A DNA stretch of 64,000 nt from Oscillospiraceae bacterium. GTDB lineage: Bacteria; Bacillota; Clostridia; Oscillospirales; CAG-272. The notes beneath the pieces were generated by a model. It was not told the origin of the DNA, made no database searches, and saw only the letters and a list, made by a program, of their open reading frames with translations. The translations under genes and the position numbers were made by a program. Positions 38,628-47,848 of the stretch are shown one piece after another. Every line of letters starts with the position of its first letter. The stretch's first letter is position 1. The stretch spans positions 1 to 64,000 of the forward strand of contig SVTK01000002.1 of assembly GCA_015063805.1 (NCBI GenBank). The letters run 5' to 3'.

Positions 38628-39404
38628 TTATATGCAGAATTCGGGGGAATATACGACACGGGAAAGGGACAGGCCGCAGGCAGGTGCGGTGATCCCGCCG
38701 CGGGATCGGTCCCCGGATGTGAGGATGTGGGGAATGTCATCGGGAGAGATCTTTCCCTCAGCCACTGCCATCAGGGTTCCGGCCATGATGCGTACCATAT
38801 TATAGAGAAATCCGTCAGCCGACACCCGGAAGAGGATCAGCTCACCCTCCCGCTCCACCGCGGCACGAGTGACGGTGCGCACGGTAGTGCTCACCGACGA
38901 GCCCTGGGCCATGAAGGCGGCAAAGTCGTGGGTCCCCACATAATGGGATGCCGCGGCCTGCATGGCGGCCAGCTGTTCGTCCCCGATGGGACAGGGATAG
39001 TGCCACACCCGATCGGCTAAGAAGGGATCCCGCTCGTGGCGGTTCCAGATGCGGTAGGTGTAGGTCTTCTCCATCACGTCATAGCGGGCGTGAAATTCCG
39101 TGGGCACCCACTTGGCCGACCAGACCGCGATATCCTCGGGGAGATGGCGGCAGAGGGCACGGGGAATGCGATCCACCGGAACAGATGTGGGCAGGTGATC
39201 CTCCCCCCGACGGGTCACGGTGGCGCAGAAGCACTCGGCGTGCACGCCGCTGTCGGTACGGCTGCAGCCCACAATGTCGCAGGGATAGCCAAAGAGAGCT
39301 TCGGCGGCGGCACAAAGAGCAGCCTGCACGGTGGGGCCGTTTGGCTGGACCTGGTAGCCGCAGTAGTGGGTCCCCACATAGCGGACGGTGATCAGCAGCT
39401 TCAT
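38628..39404 (-). CDS. truA: tRNA pseudouridine synthase A
   Basis: TruA (258 residues) makes pseudouridine at tRNA positions 38-40. I start at MKLLITVRYVGTHYCGYQVQPNGPTVQ (39404); a longer in-frame ORF overlaps ecfT and is not needed. The catalytic Asp lies in CSRTDSGVHAECF (about residue 54), with YDVMEKTYTYRI and DFAAFMAQGSS following. It begins 14 bases after ecfT; the ecfA1-ecfA2-ecfT-truA order is common in Firmicutes. Confidence 0.95.
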   Translation of the reverse strand: MKLLITVRYVGTHYCGYQVQPNGPTVQAALCAAAEALFGYPCDIVGCSRTDSGVHAECFCATVTRRGEDHLPTSVPVDRIPRALCRHLPEDIAVWSAKWVPTEFHARYDVMEKTYTYRIWNRHERDPFLADRVWHYPCPIGDEQLAAMQAAASHYVGTHDFAAFMAQGSSVSTTVRTVTRAAVEREGELILFRVSADGFLYNMVRIMAGTLMAVAEGKISPDDIPHILTSGDRSRGGITAPACGLSLSRVVYSPEFCI

Positions 39405-39418
39405 GCTGCCCTGCCCGC

Positions 39419-40237
39419 TCACAGAGTAAATCCGGGTGCAAACCGGTTGATCAGCACAAGAGAAACACCGAACAGAACCACCGCGGCAAGCATCAGCCAG
39501 TCGGCGGCAGTGGCGTGAAGAACAGTCATTCGGGTGCGTCCCTCTCCGCCCCGGTAACAGCGGCACTCCATGGCCACCGCCAGCTCATCGGCACGGCGGA
39601 AAGCCGAAACAAAGAGAGGCACCAGGATGGGAATCAGGGCTTTTGCCCGTTGGAGCAGGCTCCCGGTGGAAAAATCGGCACCGCGGGCTTTCTGTGCGGC
39701 CATGATCTTCTCGGTTTCCTCAATGAGCAGAGGAATAAAGCGCAGAGCGATGGTCATCATCATGGCAAATTCATGCACAGGCAGATGGAAGACCTTGAGG
39801 GGAGAGAGGAGCCGCTCAATGCCATCGGTCAAGGCAATCGGCGTCGTGGTATAGGTGAGGAACATTCCGGTCCCCACGATGATCACGGTAATGCGAAGCA
39901 CCATGGAAACGGCGGTCAGAATCCCCTCCAGGTAGATACGAATGACCCAAAATTCCACCAGCAGGGTCTCTCCGCGGGTAAGGAAGATATTCAGCACCAC
40001 GGTAAAGAGCATGATGAACAGAATGGGGCGCAGTCCCCGCAGAACGATGGAAACGGGAATGCGGCTGACCAGTACCAGCACCACCGCCGAGATGGCCAGG
40101 GCGGCAAAGCTCCAAATATTCTTGCAAAGGAAGGAAGCTGTGATATAGAGAATGGCCAGCACGATCTTGAAGCGGGGGTCAAGGCGATGCAGCAGCGAAT
40201 TTCCGGGGAAATACTGACCGAGGGTGATCGAGCTCAT
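39419..40237 (-). CDS. ecfT: ECF transporter transmembrane protein EcfT
   Basis: EcfT (272 residues) is the scaffold that couples the two ATPases to interchangeable S components such as RibU. Several hydrophobic segments are followed by coupling-helix motifs. The first is AQKARGADF. The second reads AMECRCYRGGEGRTRM, where the usual Ala-Arg-Gly or Ala-Arg-Cys is Cys-Arg-Cys. The start codon overlaps the ecfA2 stop in an ATGA, indicating translational coupling. Confidence 0.95.
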   Translation of the reverse strand: MSSITLGQYFPGNSLLHRLDPRFKIVLAILYITASFLCKNIWSFAALAISAVVLVLVSRIPVSIVLRGLRPILFIMLFTVVLNIFLTRGETLLVEFWVIRIYLEGILTAVSMVLRITVIIVGTGMFLTYTTTPIALTDGIERLLSPLKVFHLPVHEFAMMMTIALRFIPLLIEETEKIMAAQKARGADFSTGSLLQRAKALIPILVPLFVSAFRRADELAVAMECRCYRGGEGRTRMTVLHATAADWLMLAAVVLFGVSLVLINRFAPGFTL

Positions 40238-41094
40238 TTGCCCTCACCTCCCATCAGTCGGCGCAGCGCGGCGGCGGCCTGCTCCACGGTATAGATGCTC
40301 TCGGGCAATGCCAGCCCCCGCTTGCGCAGAAGCTGTGCCACGCGGGTGATCTGGGGCACATCCAGCCCCACCGCCGCCAGCTCCTCGGGATGGGAGAAAA
40401 TCTCCTCACAGCTTCCCTGCATAAAGAGCTTGGCATCGGCCATGACGATCAGCTCGTCACAGTAGCGGGCCATATCCTCCATGCTGTGGCTGACAATGAT
40501 CACCGTCGAGCCGCTTTTTTCCCGGTATGCGCGGATGCCGCCCAAAATCTCGTCCCGCCCCTGCGGGTCAAGCCCTGCGGCAGGCTCGTCCAGCACCAGC
40601 ACTTCGGGGCGCATGGCCATGATGCCGGCAATGGCGGCGCGGCGCTTCTGGCCTCCCGACAGATCAAAGGGGGACTGGTCCAGCATTTCGGGGGAGATCC
40701 CCGCAAATGCGGCGGCTTCCAGCACCCGTGCCTCCACCTCCTCGGGGGAAAGACCCATATTCTTCGGTCCGTAGGCGATATCCGCCCGCACCGTTTCCTC
40801 GAAGAGCTGGTATTCAGGATACTGCATCACCAGGCCGACACGATAGCGCAGGCGGGCGATCTCCTTGGGCTTCTCCCAAATGTCGACACCGTCCATCAGC
40901 ACCCGCCCTTCGGTAGGACGGTTGAGACCGTTGAGCAGCTGCACCAGGGTGGACTTGCCCGAGCCGGTGTGGCCGATCAGTCCCGTCACGGTGCCGCCTC
41001 GGATGGTCAGGCTGACGTCGTCGAGCGCCCGCATCTCATACGGGGTACCCGCGCTGTACAGATAAGAGATATGTTCAAGCTGTAGTGTATTCAT
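40234..41094 (-). CDS. ecfA2: ECF transporter ATP-binding protein EcfA2
   Basis: This 286-residue ABC ATPase has Walker A GHTGSGKST, Q-loop VMQYPEYQLF, signature LSGGQKRR and Walker B VLVLDEPAAGLDP, all intact. The ATG at 41094 begins NTLQLEHISYLYSAGTP, the standard EcfA2 start, although no strong Shine-Dalgarno is visible. Longer in-frame versions would overlap the end of ecfA1. It pairs with EcfA1 to power EcfT. The stop overlaps the ecfT start. Confidence 0.95.
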   Translation of the reverse strand: MNTLQLEHISYLYSAGTPYEMRALDDVSLTIRGGTVTGLIGHTGSGKSTLVQLLNGLNRPTEGRVLMDGVDIWEKPKEIARLRYRVGLVMQYPEYQLFEETVRADIAYGPKNMGLSPEEVEARVLEAAAFAGISPEMLDQSPFDLSGGQKRRAAIAGIMAMRPEVLVLDEPAAGLDPQGRDEILGGIRAYREKSGSTVIIVSHSMEDMARYCDELIVMADAKLFMQGSCEEIFSHPEELAAVGLDVPQITRVAQLLRKRGLALPESIYTVEQAAAALRRLMGGEGK

Positions 41095-41140
41095 TGCAAT
41101 TGGCGTCACAGCCGAAGCGGTCTGTGCGCCTTCCTCCGAT

Positions 41141-42025
<885 letters not shown>

Positions 42026-42059
42026 CAAATCACGACCTTTCGTGGATTGGATCGCAGGC

Positions 42060-42938
42060 TCAGTGCGCATCGGCACCCTCGGCCTGCCAGCGGGCACTTG
42101 CCCCGCAGGGGAGGAAGCTGCCGCTTGCCTCAACGGGCAGCGCGAGCTCACCCGCCTCACAGCGGCCGCCGTAGCGTGCGCGGACACGCAGCTCAAGCAG
42201 GTACGCCATGGTCAGGGGGGACAGCCCCGTAGTGTAGGAATTGATCAGGAAAAAGAGGGGCTTATCCGAGAGCACCTGCGCAGCCAGGGCCACAAATTCA
42301 TCGATGCACTCCTCCAGCTTCCACACCTCTCCCGACGGTCCGCGACCGTAGGAAGGGGGATCCATGATGATGGCATCGTAGCGGTTGCCCCGGCGGATCT
42401 CCCGCTCGATGAACTTGCGGCAGTCATCCACGATATAGCGGATGGGAGCATCGGCAAGGCCCGACAGGCGGGCATTTTCCTTGGCCTGGGCCACCATGCC
42501 CTTGGCCGCATCCACATGGCACACCGAGGCCCCCGCCTTTGCCGCCGCCACGGTAGCACCGCCGGTGTAAGCAAAGAGATTGAGCACCTTAATGGGCCGT
42601 CCCGCACGGCGGATCAGCTCACCGAACCAATCCCAGTTGGCAGCCTGCTCGGGGAAAAGTCCCGTATGCTTGAAGCCCATGGGTTTGAGCACGAAGGTCA
42701 GCTCTCCATATCCGATGTTCCAGCTCTCGGGGAGTTTATTCTTCACCCATCCTCCCCCGCCCTTCTGGGAACGGTGGTAGATAGCATCTGCCCGCTTCCA
42801 CGCGGGGTGAGTCTTATCGCTCTCCCAGATGATCTGAGGATCGGGGCGGATGAGGATATATTTTCCCCACTGCTCCAGACGCTCACCGGTCGAAGCATCG
42901 AGCAAGCGGTAGTCTTTCCATTGATCAGCACACCACAT
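42060..42938 (-). CDS. Class I SAM-dependent methyltransferase (RlmI-like catalytic domain)
   Basis: This 292-residue protein has motif I as VLNLFAYTGGATVAAAKAGA (about 118-137), an acidic loop VDAAKGMV, and motif IV as IMDPPSYGRG (about 190-199), the DPPxY pattern of RlmI/COG1092 rRNA methyltransferases. It lacks the N-terminal PUA domain of RlmI. The N-terminal region (KYILIRPDPQIIW) resembles the short relatives found in many bacteria. RNA modification is likely, but the target base is unknown. AGGAG is seven bases from the ATG. It starts 15 bases after ruvC. Confidence 0.85.
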   Translation of the reverse strand: MWCADQWKDYRLLDASTGERLEQWGKYILIRPDPQIIWESDKTHPAWKRADAIYHRSQKGGGGWVKNKLPESWNIGYGELTFVLKPMGFKHTGLFPEQAANWDWFGELIRRAGRPIKVLNLFAYTGGATVAAAKAGASVCHVDAAKGMVAQAKENARLSGLADAPIRYIVDDCRKFIEREIRRGNRYDAIIMDPPSYGRGPSGEVWKLEECIDEFVALAAQVLSDKPLFFLINSYTTGLSPLTMAYLLELRVRARYGGRCEAGELALPVEASGSFLPCGASARWQAEGADAH

Positions 42939-42953
42939 ATATTGTCTCCTGTT

Positions 42954-43454
42954 TTACGGTTTGTTATAATATTGCGCCAGGGCGCTTCCCGCGCTGTGGG
43001 CATGACAGACGGCAATGGCAAGGGCATCGGCGGTATCGTCGGGCTTGGGCGGTTTGGGCAGCCCAAGCATCATGGTCACCATGGTGATGACCTGCTTCTT
43101 CTCGGCCTTGCCGTAGCCCACCACGGCCTGCTTGACCTGCATGGGGGTATATTCCTGCATCACCAGACCCTTCTGCTGTGCGCAGAGGAGAATGACCCCC
43201 CTTGCCTCCGCCACGCGGATACCCGTGGTGACGTTGGTATTCCAGAACAGCTCCTCCACGGCGATCTGCTCGGGACGGTAACGTTCAATAATGTCCGAGA
43301 GGGCATCGTAAATGTCTGCCAGCCGCTCCGAGGTGGTTTTGGTCTTCGGGGTCTGGATCGAACCGTAGCCCAGGGTGCGGAAGCGGTTTCCCTTGTATTC
43401 GATGACCCCCCAGCCCACAATGGCGATCCCGGGGTCAATGCCGAGAATGATCAT
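42954..43454 (-). CDS. ruvC: Holliday junction resolvase RuvC
   Basis: RuvC (166 residues) cleaves Holliday junctions. It opens with MIILGIDPGIAIVGWGVIEY, which holds the first catalytic Asp (D7). AVEELFWNTN carries the Glu (about 67-68), and the C-terminal DDTADALAIAVCHA carries the remaining acidic residues. It is the first gene of a long minus-strand run behind a TTGACG-17-TATACT promoter. Its partners ruvA and ruvB lie 10 kb away on the other strand instead of adjacent. Confidence 0.96.
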   Translation of the reverse strand: MIILGIDPGIAIVGWGVIEYKGNRFRTLGYGSIQTPKTKTTSERLADIYDALSDIIERYRPEQIAVEELFWNTNVTTGIRVAEARGVILLCAQQKGLVMQEYTPMQVKQAVVGYGKAEKKQVITMVTMMLGLPKPPKPDDTADALAIAVCHAHSAGSALAQYYNKP

Positions 43455-43492
43455 AGCCTACGCCTTTCATGATAGATTTGTCCCATTATAGT

Positions 43493-43521
43493 AGTATACC
43501 ATAAAATTCCGCTCCCGTCAA
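43493..43521 (-). promoter_or_regulatory. Putative sigma-A promoter of ruvC
   Basis: On the minus strand TTGACG (43516-43521), a 17-base spacer and TATACT (43493-43498) form a good promoter. A TATAAT lies a few bases further downstream. The predicted leader is about 30 bases. Confidence 0.78.
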
Positions 43522-43549
43522 GCCGGGGGCAAAGATTATTCCGACGCAA

Positions 43550-43576
43550 AAAGGACGGCACACCGCGCCGTCCTTT
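43550..43576 (-). terminator. Intrinsic terminator of the 43589-44290 gene
   Basis: AAAGGACGGC (43550-43559) pairs with GCCGTCCTTT (43567-43576) and is followed on the minus strand by TTTTTGCG. It lies 12 bases after the stop of the membrane protein gene. Confidence 0.9.
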
Positions 43577-43588
43577 GGGATGTCTTGT

Positions 43589-44290
43589 TTATTCTGCGGC
43601 CTTGGTTCCGCCCCGCATCAGAAGCAGAATCACACCCATGTAACCGAGGGCGGGGATCAGCAGATCCCCCGCGTAACCGGACACCATCTCCACGGTCTCG
43701 GCCGCCGATGCGGGCAGGCCCAGGTCGATATCATAGATAATCCGTGCGGTAAGGCGAAATAACGCCGTTACCCCTGCTGCGCACAGGGCGGACAGCTGCA
43801 GGCCATTGTGCGCCGAGAAAATCTTCTCCGGCGGGCTGACCGGTCCGATATCCTGAAATTTGATGATCCTGGCAATGATGAGCACAATCCCCAGCTGAAG
43901 AAGCTCCTGACCAATGCCGGCCAAGGTGGGAAAAAGGAGATAGACGAAATATTCCCCGCCGCCCCCCACGGTGACATCCATCACCAGGTTGGCCGCCGCG
44001 CCGAAAACAAATGCCCCGATGTATCCCAAAATCAAGGGCATCGCACGGTGAAAGCCCTGATGGAAAAACGTTTCCAAAATGAAGGCAAAGGCAATGTAGA
44101 TCACCGCCATCTGCAAAAGATCGGCCAGCACATCAAGAACCACCGGCCACACCGTAGTCATGTACACAATATTGGTGTTCACCTGCACCTTGAGAGGACA
44201 GATCACAAAGGCACGCAGGGCGTGGAGACCGAAGGCCAGGATCGGAAGAAGGAGGGTTGGCCGCTTGGGTGCGGCAGAAGTATTTGACAT
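43589..44290 (-). CDS. Unknown integral membrane protein
   Basis: I do not recognise this 233-residue protein. It has about six hydrophobic segments: LLLPILAFGLHALRAFVI (about 13-30), VWPVVLDVLADLLQMAVIYIAFAFI, MPLILGYIGAFVFGAAANLVM, YFVYLLFPTLAGIGQELLQLGIVLIIARII, and two more near the C-terminus ending LIPALGYMGVILLLMRGG. Of two near-adjacent ATGs, AAGGA is seven bases from the one at 44290, so I start there. It is monocistronic with a terminator, and divergent from the M14-like gene. I cannot name a domain or function. Confidence 0.75.
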   Translation of the reverse strand: MSNTSAAPKRPTLLLPILAFGLHALRAFVICPLKVQVNTNIVYMTTVWPVVLDVLADLLQMAVIYIAFAFILETFFHQGFHRAMPLILGYIGAFVFGAAANLVMDVTVGGGGEYFVYLLFPTLAGIGQELLQLGIVLIIARIIKFQDIGPVSPPEKIFSAHNGLQLSALCAAGVTALFRLTARIIYDIDLGLPASAAETVEMVSGYAGDLLIPALGYMGVILLLMRGGTKAAE

Positions 44291-44419
44291 GGTCATATCC
44301 TTTTCGGTGTTTTTTTATAGTGTATCACATCCGGGCGAAAAAAGCTACCCCTCTTTTGTAAACATTTTGTCCTCCCCGGCATAGAATGGAGCAATTCTTA
44401 TTGCAGAAAGGACAACATC

Positions 44420-45289
44420 ATGGCTCAGACCAACACCCAAAAACGGATCCTCGATTCGCCCGATATCCCCGATGCTCCTCACTTTGGTGAGATTATCTCT
44501 CTGCTTTGTGACCGCTACCCCTTCATCAATCCCCTTCCCCTGGGGCACAGTATGCTGGGACAGCCCCTCTCTCTGCTTGGGCTTGGCAAGGGACGGCCGG
44601 GGGTCCTCTATTTCGGCGGGCAGGCTGCCGGTGACCGCATGACCCCGGCGGTGCTGACCCGATTTCTCAACGAATACTGCGAGCTGTACACCCGCCGCGG
44701 CCGGGTCTTCGGGGTCAACCTCAGCTATCTGGCCGAACTTCGGCGCATTGAGCTGCTTCCCATGCTCAACCCCGACGGCATCGGCTATACTCTGCATGGC
44801 GTTGCAGAGGATCACATCCTTCGGGAACGCCTGCTGACCATGAACGGCGGCAGCGATGACTTTTCCCATTGGCAGGGCAATGCCCGCGGAGTCTGCCTCG
44901 ACCGCAATTATTCCACAGCCGATTTTGCCGCCCGTACCCACAGCGAGAACTGCGGCCCCTCCTCCGAATCCGAACCTGAAAGCAGTGCCCTGACCCGTCT
45001 GCTGCGTTGCCGGGGGGAGATGGGACTGGTGATTGAGCTTCGCACCGGCTCCAAGGGCATCCTTATGGCAAAATCGGCCAGCGGACGGATCGCCGGGCTT
45101 GGGCGGATGCTGGCCCGGCTGTGCGGAATGTCCCTCTCGTCCACCGACGGCGGGTGCTTCTGCGATTGGGCGGCGGAGGAATTGGATCTCCCCGCTTTTA
45201 CTGTTTTCTGCGGCGAGAGCAGCGAGGTATTCACCCTGTACGCAGGGATCAGGGAGATGCTGTTTGTGGCGCCCACCCTGATCGGATAA
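44420..45289 (+). CDS. M14 carboxypeptidase homologue lacking zinc ligands (probable pseudopeptidase)
   Basis: This 289-residue protein aligns by eye along its length with clostridial M14 gamma-D-glutamyl-diamino acid peptidases. Shared features include VLYFGGQAAGDRMTP, LLPMLNPDGIGYTLHG (111-126), GVCLDRNYSTADF (157-169), EPESSALTRLL and a C-terminal AFTVFCGESS. The HxxE zinc pair is A69 and D72, the third ligand His is R208 (IELRTGSKG for the usual YHTQGE), and the catalytic Glu is F263 (FTVFCG for YTIEVG). Substrate-binding Arg and Asn in DRNY remain. No signal peptide is seen. AAAGGA is seven bases from the ATG. It may bind rather than cut cell-wall peptides. Confidence 0.78.
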   Translation: MAQTNTQKRILDSPDIPDAPHFGEIISLLCDRYPFINPLPLGHSMLGQPLSLLGLGKGRPGVLYFGGQAAGDRMTPAVLTRFLNEYCELYTRRGRVFGVNLSYLAELRRIELLPMLNPDGIGYTLHGVAEDHILRERLLTMNGGSDDFSHWQGNARGVCLDRNYSTADFAARTHSENCGPSSESEPESSALTRLLRCRGEMGLVIELRTGSKGILMAKSASGRIAGLGRMLARLCGMSLSSTDGGCFCDWAAEELDLPAFTVFCGESSEVFTLYAGIREMLFVAPTLIG

Positions 45290-45313
45290 AACCGCCGCGC
45301 AACCGATCATTGC

Positions 45314-45342
45314 TCGACAAACCACCGGAAATGTGGTATCAT
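45314..45342 (+). promoter_or_regulatory. Putative promoter of the XRE-ABC operon
   Basis: TCGACA (45314-45319), a 17-base spacer and TATCAT (45337-45342) lie 24 bases before the regulator's ATG. A short leader and an XRE regulator as first gene are consistent with autoregulation. Confidence 0.65.
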
Positions 45343-45365
45343 AAGGGCAGAAAGGTGGTGCCGCA

Positions 45366-46064
45366 ATGTTTGATACCCAAAAATTCGGCGGTTATCTCAA
45401 CCGACTGCGAAAGAATGCCGACATGACCCAGGCCGAGGTGGCAGACAAACTGAACGTAACACGGCAGGCCATCTCCCGCTACGAGCATGGAGAATGCTTC
45501 CCCGATGTTTCCATCCTGGTGCAGATCGCGGATATTTTCCATGTCACCCTGGATGAGCTCATCGGTGCGGGTGAGCCCTCCCGCGGGGAGTCGGCCATTC
45601 TGTCCAGCGTCGCCCGGGGGGAGCGGGCCGCGACACCGGAGCGCATTGAGGATATTGTCAGCCTCGCCCCCTATCTCAAGCCAAGCGTACTGGGTGAACT
45701 GTCCGCCGGGCTGGCTCAGCAGGGGATTGACATCTCCAACATTGTTGCCCTGGCCGAATATCTCCAGGATGACAGCGTCATTGCCATGCTCAAGAAGGCA
45801 AATTTCGATACCATTCCTCTTGATCTGATGGAGAAACTGATGCCCTTTCTCGAGGCAAAATCCAAGGCCGCCATCTTTGACAAGATTCTCTCGGGAGAGA
45901 TGGATTGGCATTTTCTCTACCCCATGCTTCTCTATTCCGACAGCATGAACAGCCAGGTGGAAGCTGCCGTGGTGGAGGGGGCCCTGCCCTGGGAAGCGTT
46001 GAAGCTGATGCGAAAGGCCATGTCCGAAAAATGGAAACGCCGCAAAAAGGACGACGAACGATGA
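45366..46064 (+). CDS. XRE family transcriptional regulator
   Basis: This 232-residue protein has an N-terminal Cro/CI-type HTH at about 7-62 (LNRLRKNADMTQAEVADKLNVTRQAISRYEHGECFPDVSILVQIADIF). It continues as a helical region with tandem short units (ILSSVARGERAATPERIEDIVSLAPYLKPSVLGEL, then repeats ending near FLEAKSKAAIFDKILSGEMDWHFL) that look alpha-solenoid-like and could sense a ligand. Its stop overlaps the first ABC gene start (ATGA), so it is a dedicated regulator of the exporter. Confidence 0.85.
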   Translation: MFDTQKFGGYLNRLRKNADMTQAEVADKLNVTRQAISRYEHGECFPDVSILVQIADIFHVTLDELIGAGEPSRGESAILSSVARGERAATPERIEDIVSLAPYLKPSVLGELSAGLAQQGIDISNIVALAEYLQDDSVIAMLKKANFDTIPLDLMEKLMPFLEAKSKAAIFDKILSGEMDWHFLYPMLLYSDSMNSQVEAAVVEGALPWEALKLMRKAMSEKWKRRKKDDER

Positions 46065-47848
46065 AACGGCGCTGGGAAAATCTGTGCTGGCTTTTGGTCT
46101 ATGCGTGGAAGACCTGCCCCGCTATGTACGCCGTCTCCCTGGGGAAGGCCCTGTTTTTCGCCGTGACCTCCCTTGTGGACATTGCGGGGCTTGGACTTGT
46201 GCTGGATGCCCTCACGGGGGGAAGTCCTCGGCAGGACTGCATTTTGCTGATCCTGAGCTTTGTGCTCTTCAATCTCACCCTGTCCCTGCTGTCCCAGCTG
46301 CTGTCCCTGGCCGAACTCACCGTCATGCGCCGGGCATCGGATACTGTTCAGCGTGAGTACAGCCGTGACAGTGTGCAGATCGACTATCACTGGGTGCAGG
46401 ACCGCAGCCTCCTCAACCTTAAACAGAAATCCATAGGAGCCAATCCCGCATGGTTTATCGAATACCTGGGCCGAGCGGTGAAATGCCTTCTGCAGATCGG
46501 GGGCATTGCCTATCTCTTCGCCTCCCTCAGTCCCCTCCTGCTGCTTCTGCTTGTCCTCTCCTCGGCGGCCAATATCCTGCTGCTTCTACGGGAGAAAAAG
46601 ATGAACTTCGCCTTCACCGAAGCCTCCGCCGAGGATGAGAGGGCTATGGCCTACCTGTACAAAACCATGACCGATGCCCGCTATGCCAAGGAGATCCGCA
46701 TCAACGGCGCGGAAGGCCTTCTGACACAAAAATACGCCCATCGCCACCGGGCACGCATGGAGCGGAAAACAAGACTGGAGGGACAGCGGGGCATGCTGCA
46801 TTTGGGCGGGATTACCGTCAGCCGTCTGCTGCTGGCCGCCATGTATCTGTACTTTGCCCACCAGGTGGCCGCGGCGGAGATCACCGTGGGGGAATACAGC
46901 GTCCTCATCGGTGCCGCCGCCCTGCTCACGTCGGTGATCCTGGAATTTTTCAATGTTACCGTCAATGTGATGGCCAAGACCCTGGATCACACCGATCTCT
47001 TTCGGCAATACCGGGATTATCTCACCCGGAACAGCACCATCTTTGCCAGCCGTTCCCTGCCCATGCCCGCCCTCAACCGAGACAATCTGCGGGTGGCCTT
47101 TGAGGATGTATCCTTCACCTACCCCGACGCAAAAGCGCCCGTGCTGGAGCACATCAGTTTCACCCTGGAGCCGGGGGAACGGCTGGCCATTGTGGGCCTG
47201 AACGGCTCGGGCAAGACCACCCTCATCAAACTGCTCTGCCGCCTGTACGATCCCACAGCGGGGCGCATCACGCTGGGGGGCATGGACATCCGGGAGATTC
47301 CCCATGACCGATACACCGAACTGTTAGGTACTGTTCTTCAGGACTTTTGTCTCTTTGCTTACTCTGTCGCCGAAAACATGACTTTCGACGCCGCCCCGGA
47401 CAAAATACACCTATGGGACAGTATCGAAAAAAGCGGCCTTGCTGAGAAGATCGCGTCCCTGCCCGCAGGAATGGCTACCCCGGTGAGCAGGACCCTGGAT
47501 GAGAACGGCATTGAGTTCTCCGGGGGCGAGGGACAGAAACTGGCCCTTGCGCGAGCTATCTGCAAAAATGCCTCCATCCTCATGCTGGACGAGCCCTCCT
47601 CGGCGCTGGACCCCATGGCCGAGCTGGCCCTCTTTATGCGCCTGGCTGACGTGGCGGCGGGGAGAAGTGCACTGTTCATTTCCCACCGGCTTTCCTCTAC
47701 CCGTTTCTGCGATCGGATCCTTGTGCTGTCTGATGGGCGGATCGCAGAAATGGGCACGCATGATGCCCTCATGGCGGCGGGGGGACTTTACGCCGATCTT
47801 TTCCGCACGCAAGCAAAATATTACACCCGGGAGGGGATAACGGTATGA
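46061..47848 (+). CDS. ABC exporter half-transporter, permease-ATPase fusion (first)
   Basis: This 595-residue protein has a six-helix type I exporter domain (about 1-330) joined to an ABC domain. The start is ATG 46061, overlapping the regulator stop; a longer ORF upstream is rejected. Walker A is GLNGSGKTT, the Q-loop region is VLQDFCLFAYSVAENM, Walker B is ILMLDEPSSALDP and the switch region is FISHRLSS. The signature is degenerate, FSGGEGQK instead of LSGGQ. It overlaps the second half-transporter by four bases, so the two probably form a heterodimer. The substrate is unknown; no biosynthetic or bacteriocin gene is adjacent. Confidence 0.88.
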   Translation: MKRRWENLCWLLVYAWKTCPAMYAVSLGKALFFAVTSLVDIAGLGLVLDALTGGSPRQDCILLILSFVLFNLTLSLLSQLLSLAELTVMRRASDTVQREYSRDSVQIDYHWVQDRSLLNLKQKSIGANPAWFIEYLGRAVKCLLQIGGIAYLFASLSPLLLLLLVLSSAANILLLLREKKMNFAFTEASAEDERAMAYLYKTMTDARYAKEIRINGAEGLLTQKYAHRHRARMERKTRLEGQRGMLHLGGITVSRLLLAAMYLYFAHQVAAAEITVGEYSVLIGAAALLTSVILEFFNVTVNVMAKTLDHTDLFRQYRDYLTRNSTIFASRSLPMPALNRDNLRVAFEDVSFTYPDAKAPVLEHISFTLEPGERLAIVGLNGSGKTTLIKLLCRLYDPTAGRITLGGMDIREIPHDRYTELLGTVLQDFCLFAYSVAENMTFDAAPDKIHLWDSIEKSGLAEKIASLPAGMATPVSRTLDENGIEFSGGEGQKLALARAICKNASILMLDEPSSALDPMAELALFMRLADVAAGRSALFISHRLSSTRFCDRILVLSDGRIAEMGTHDALMAAGGLYADLFRTQAKYYTREGITV

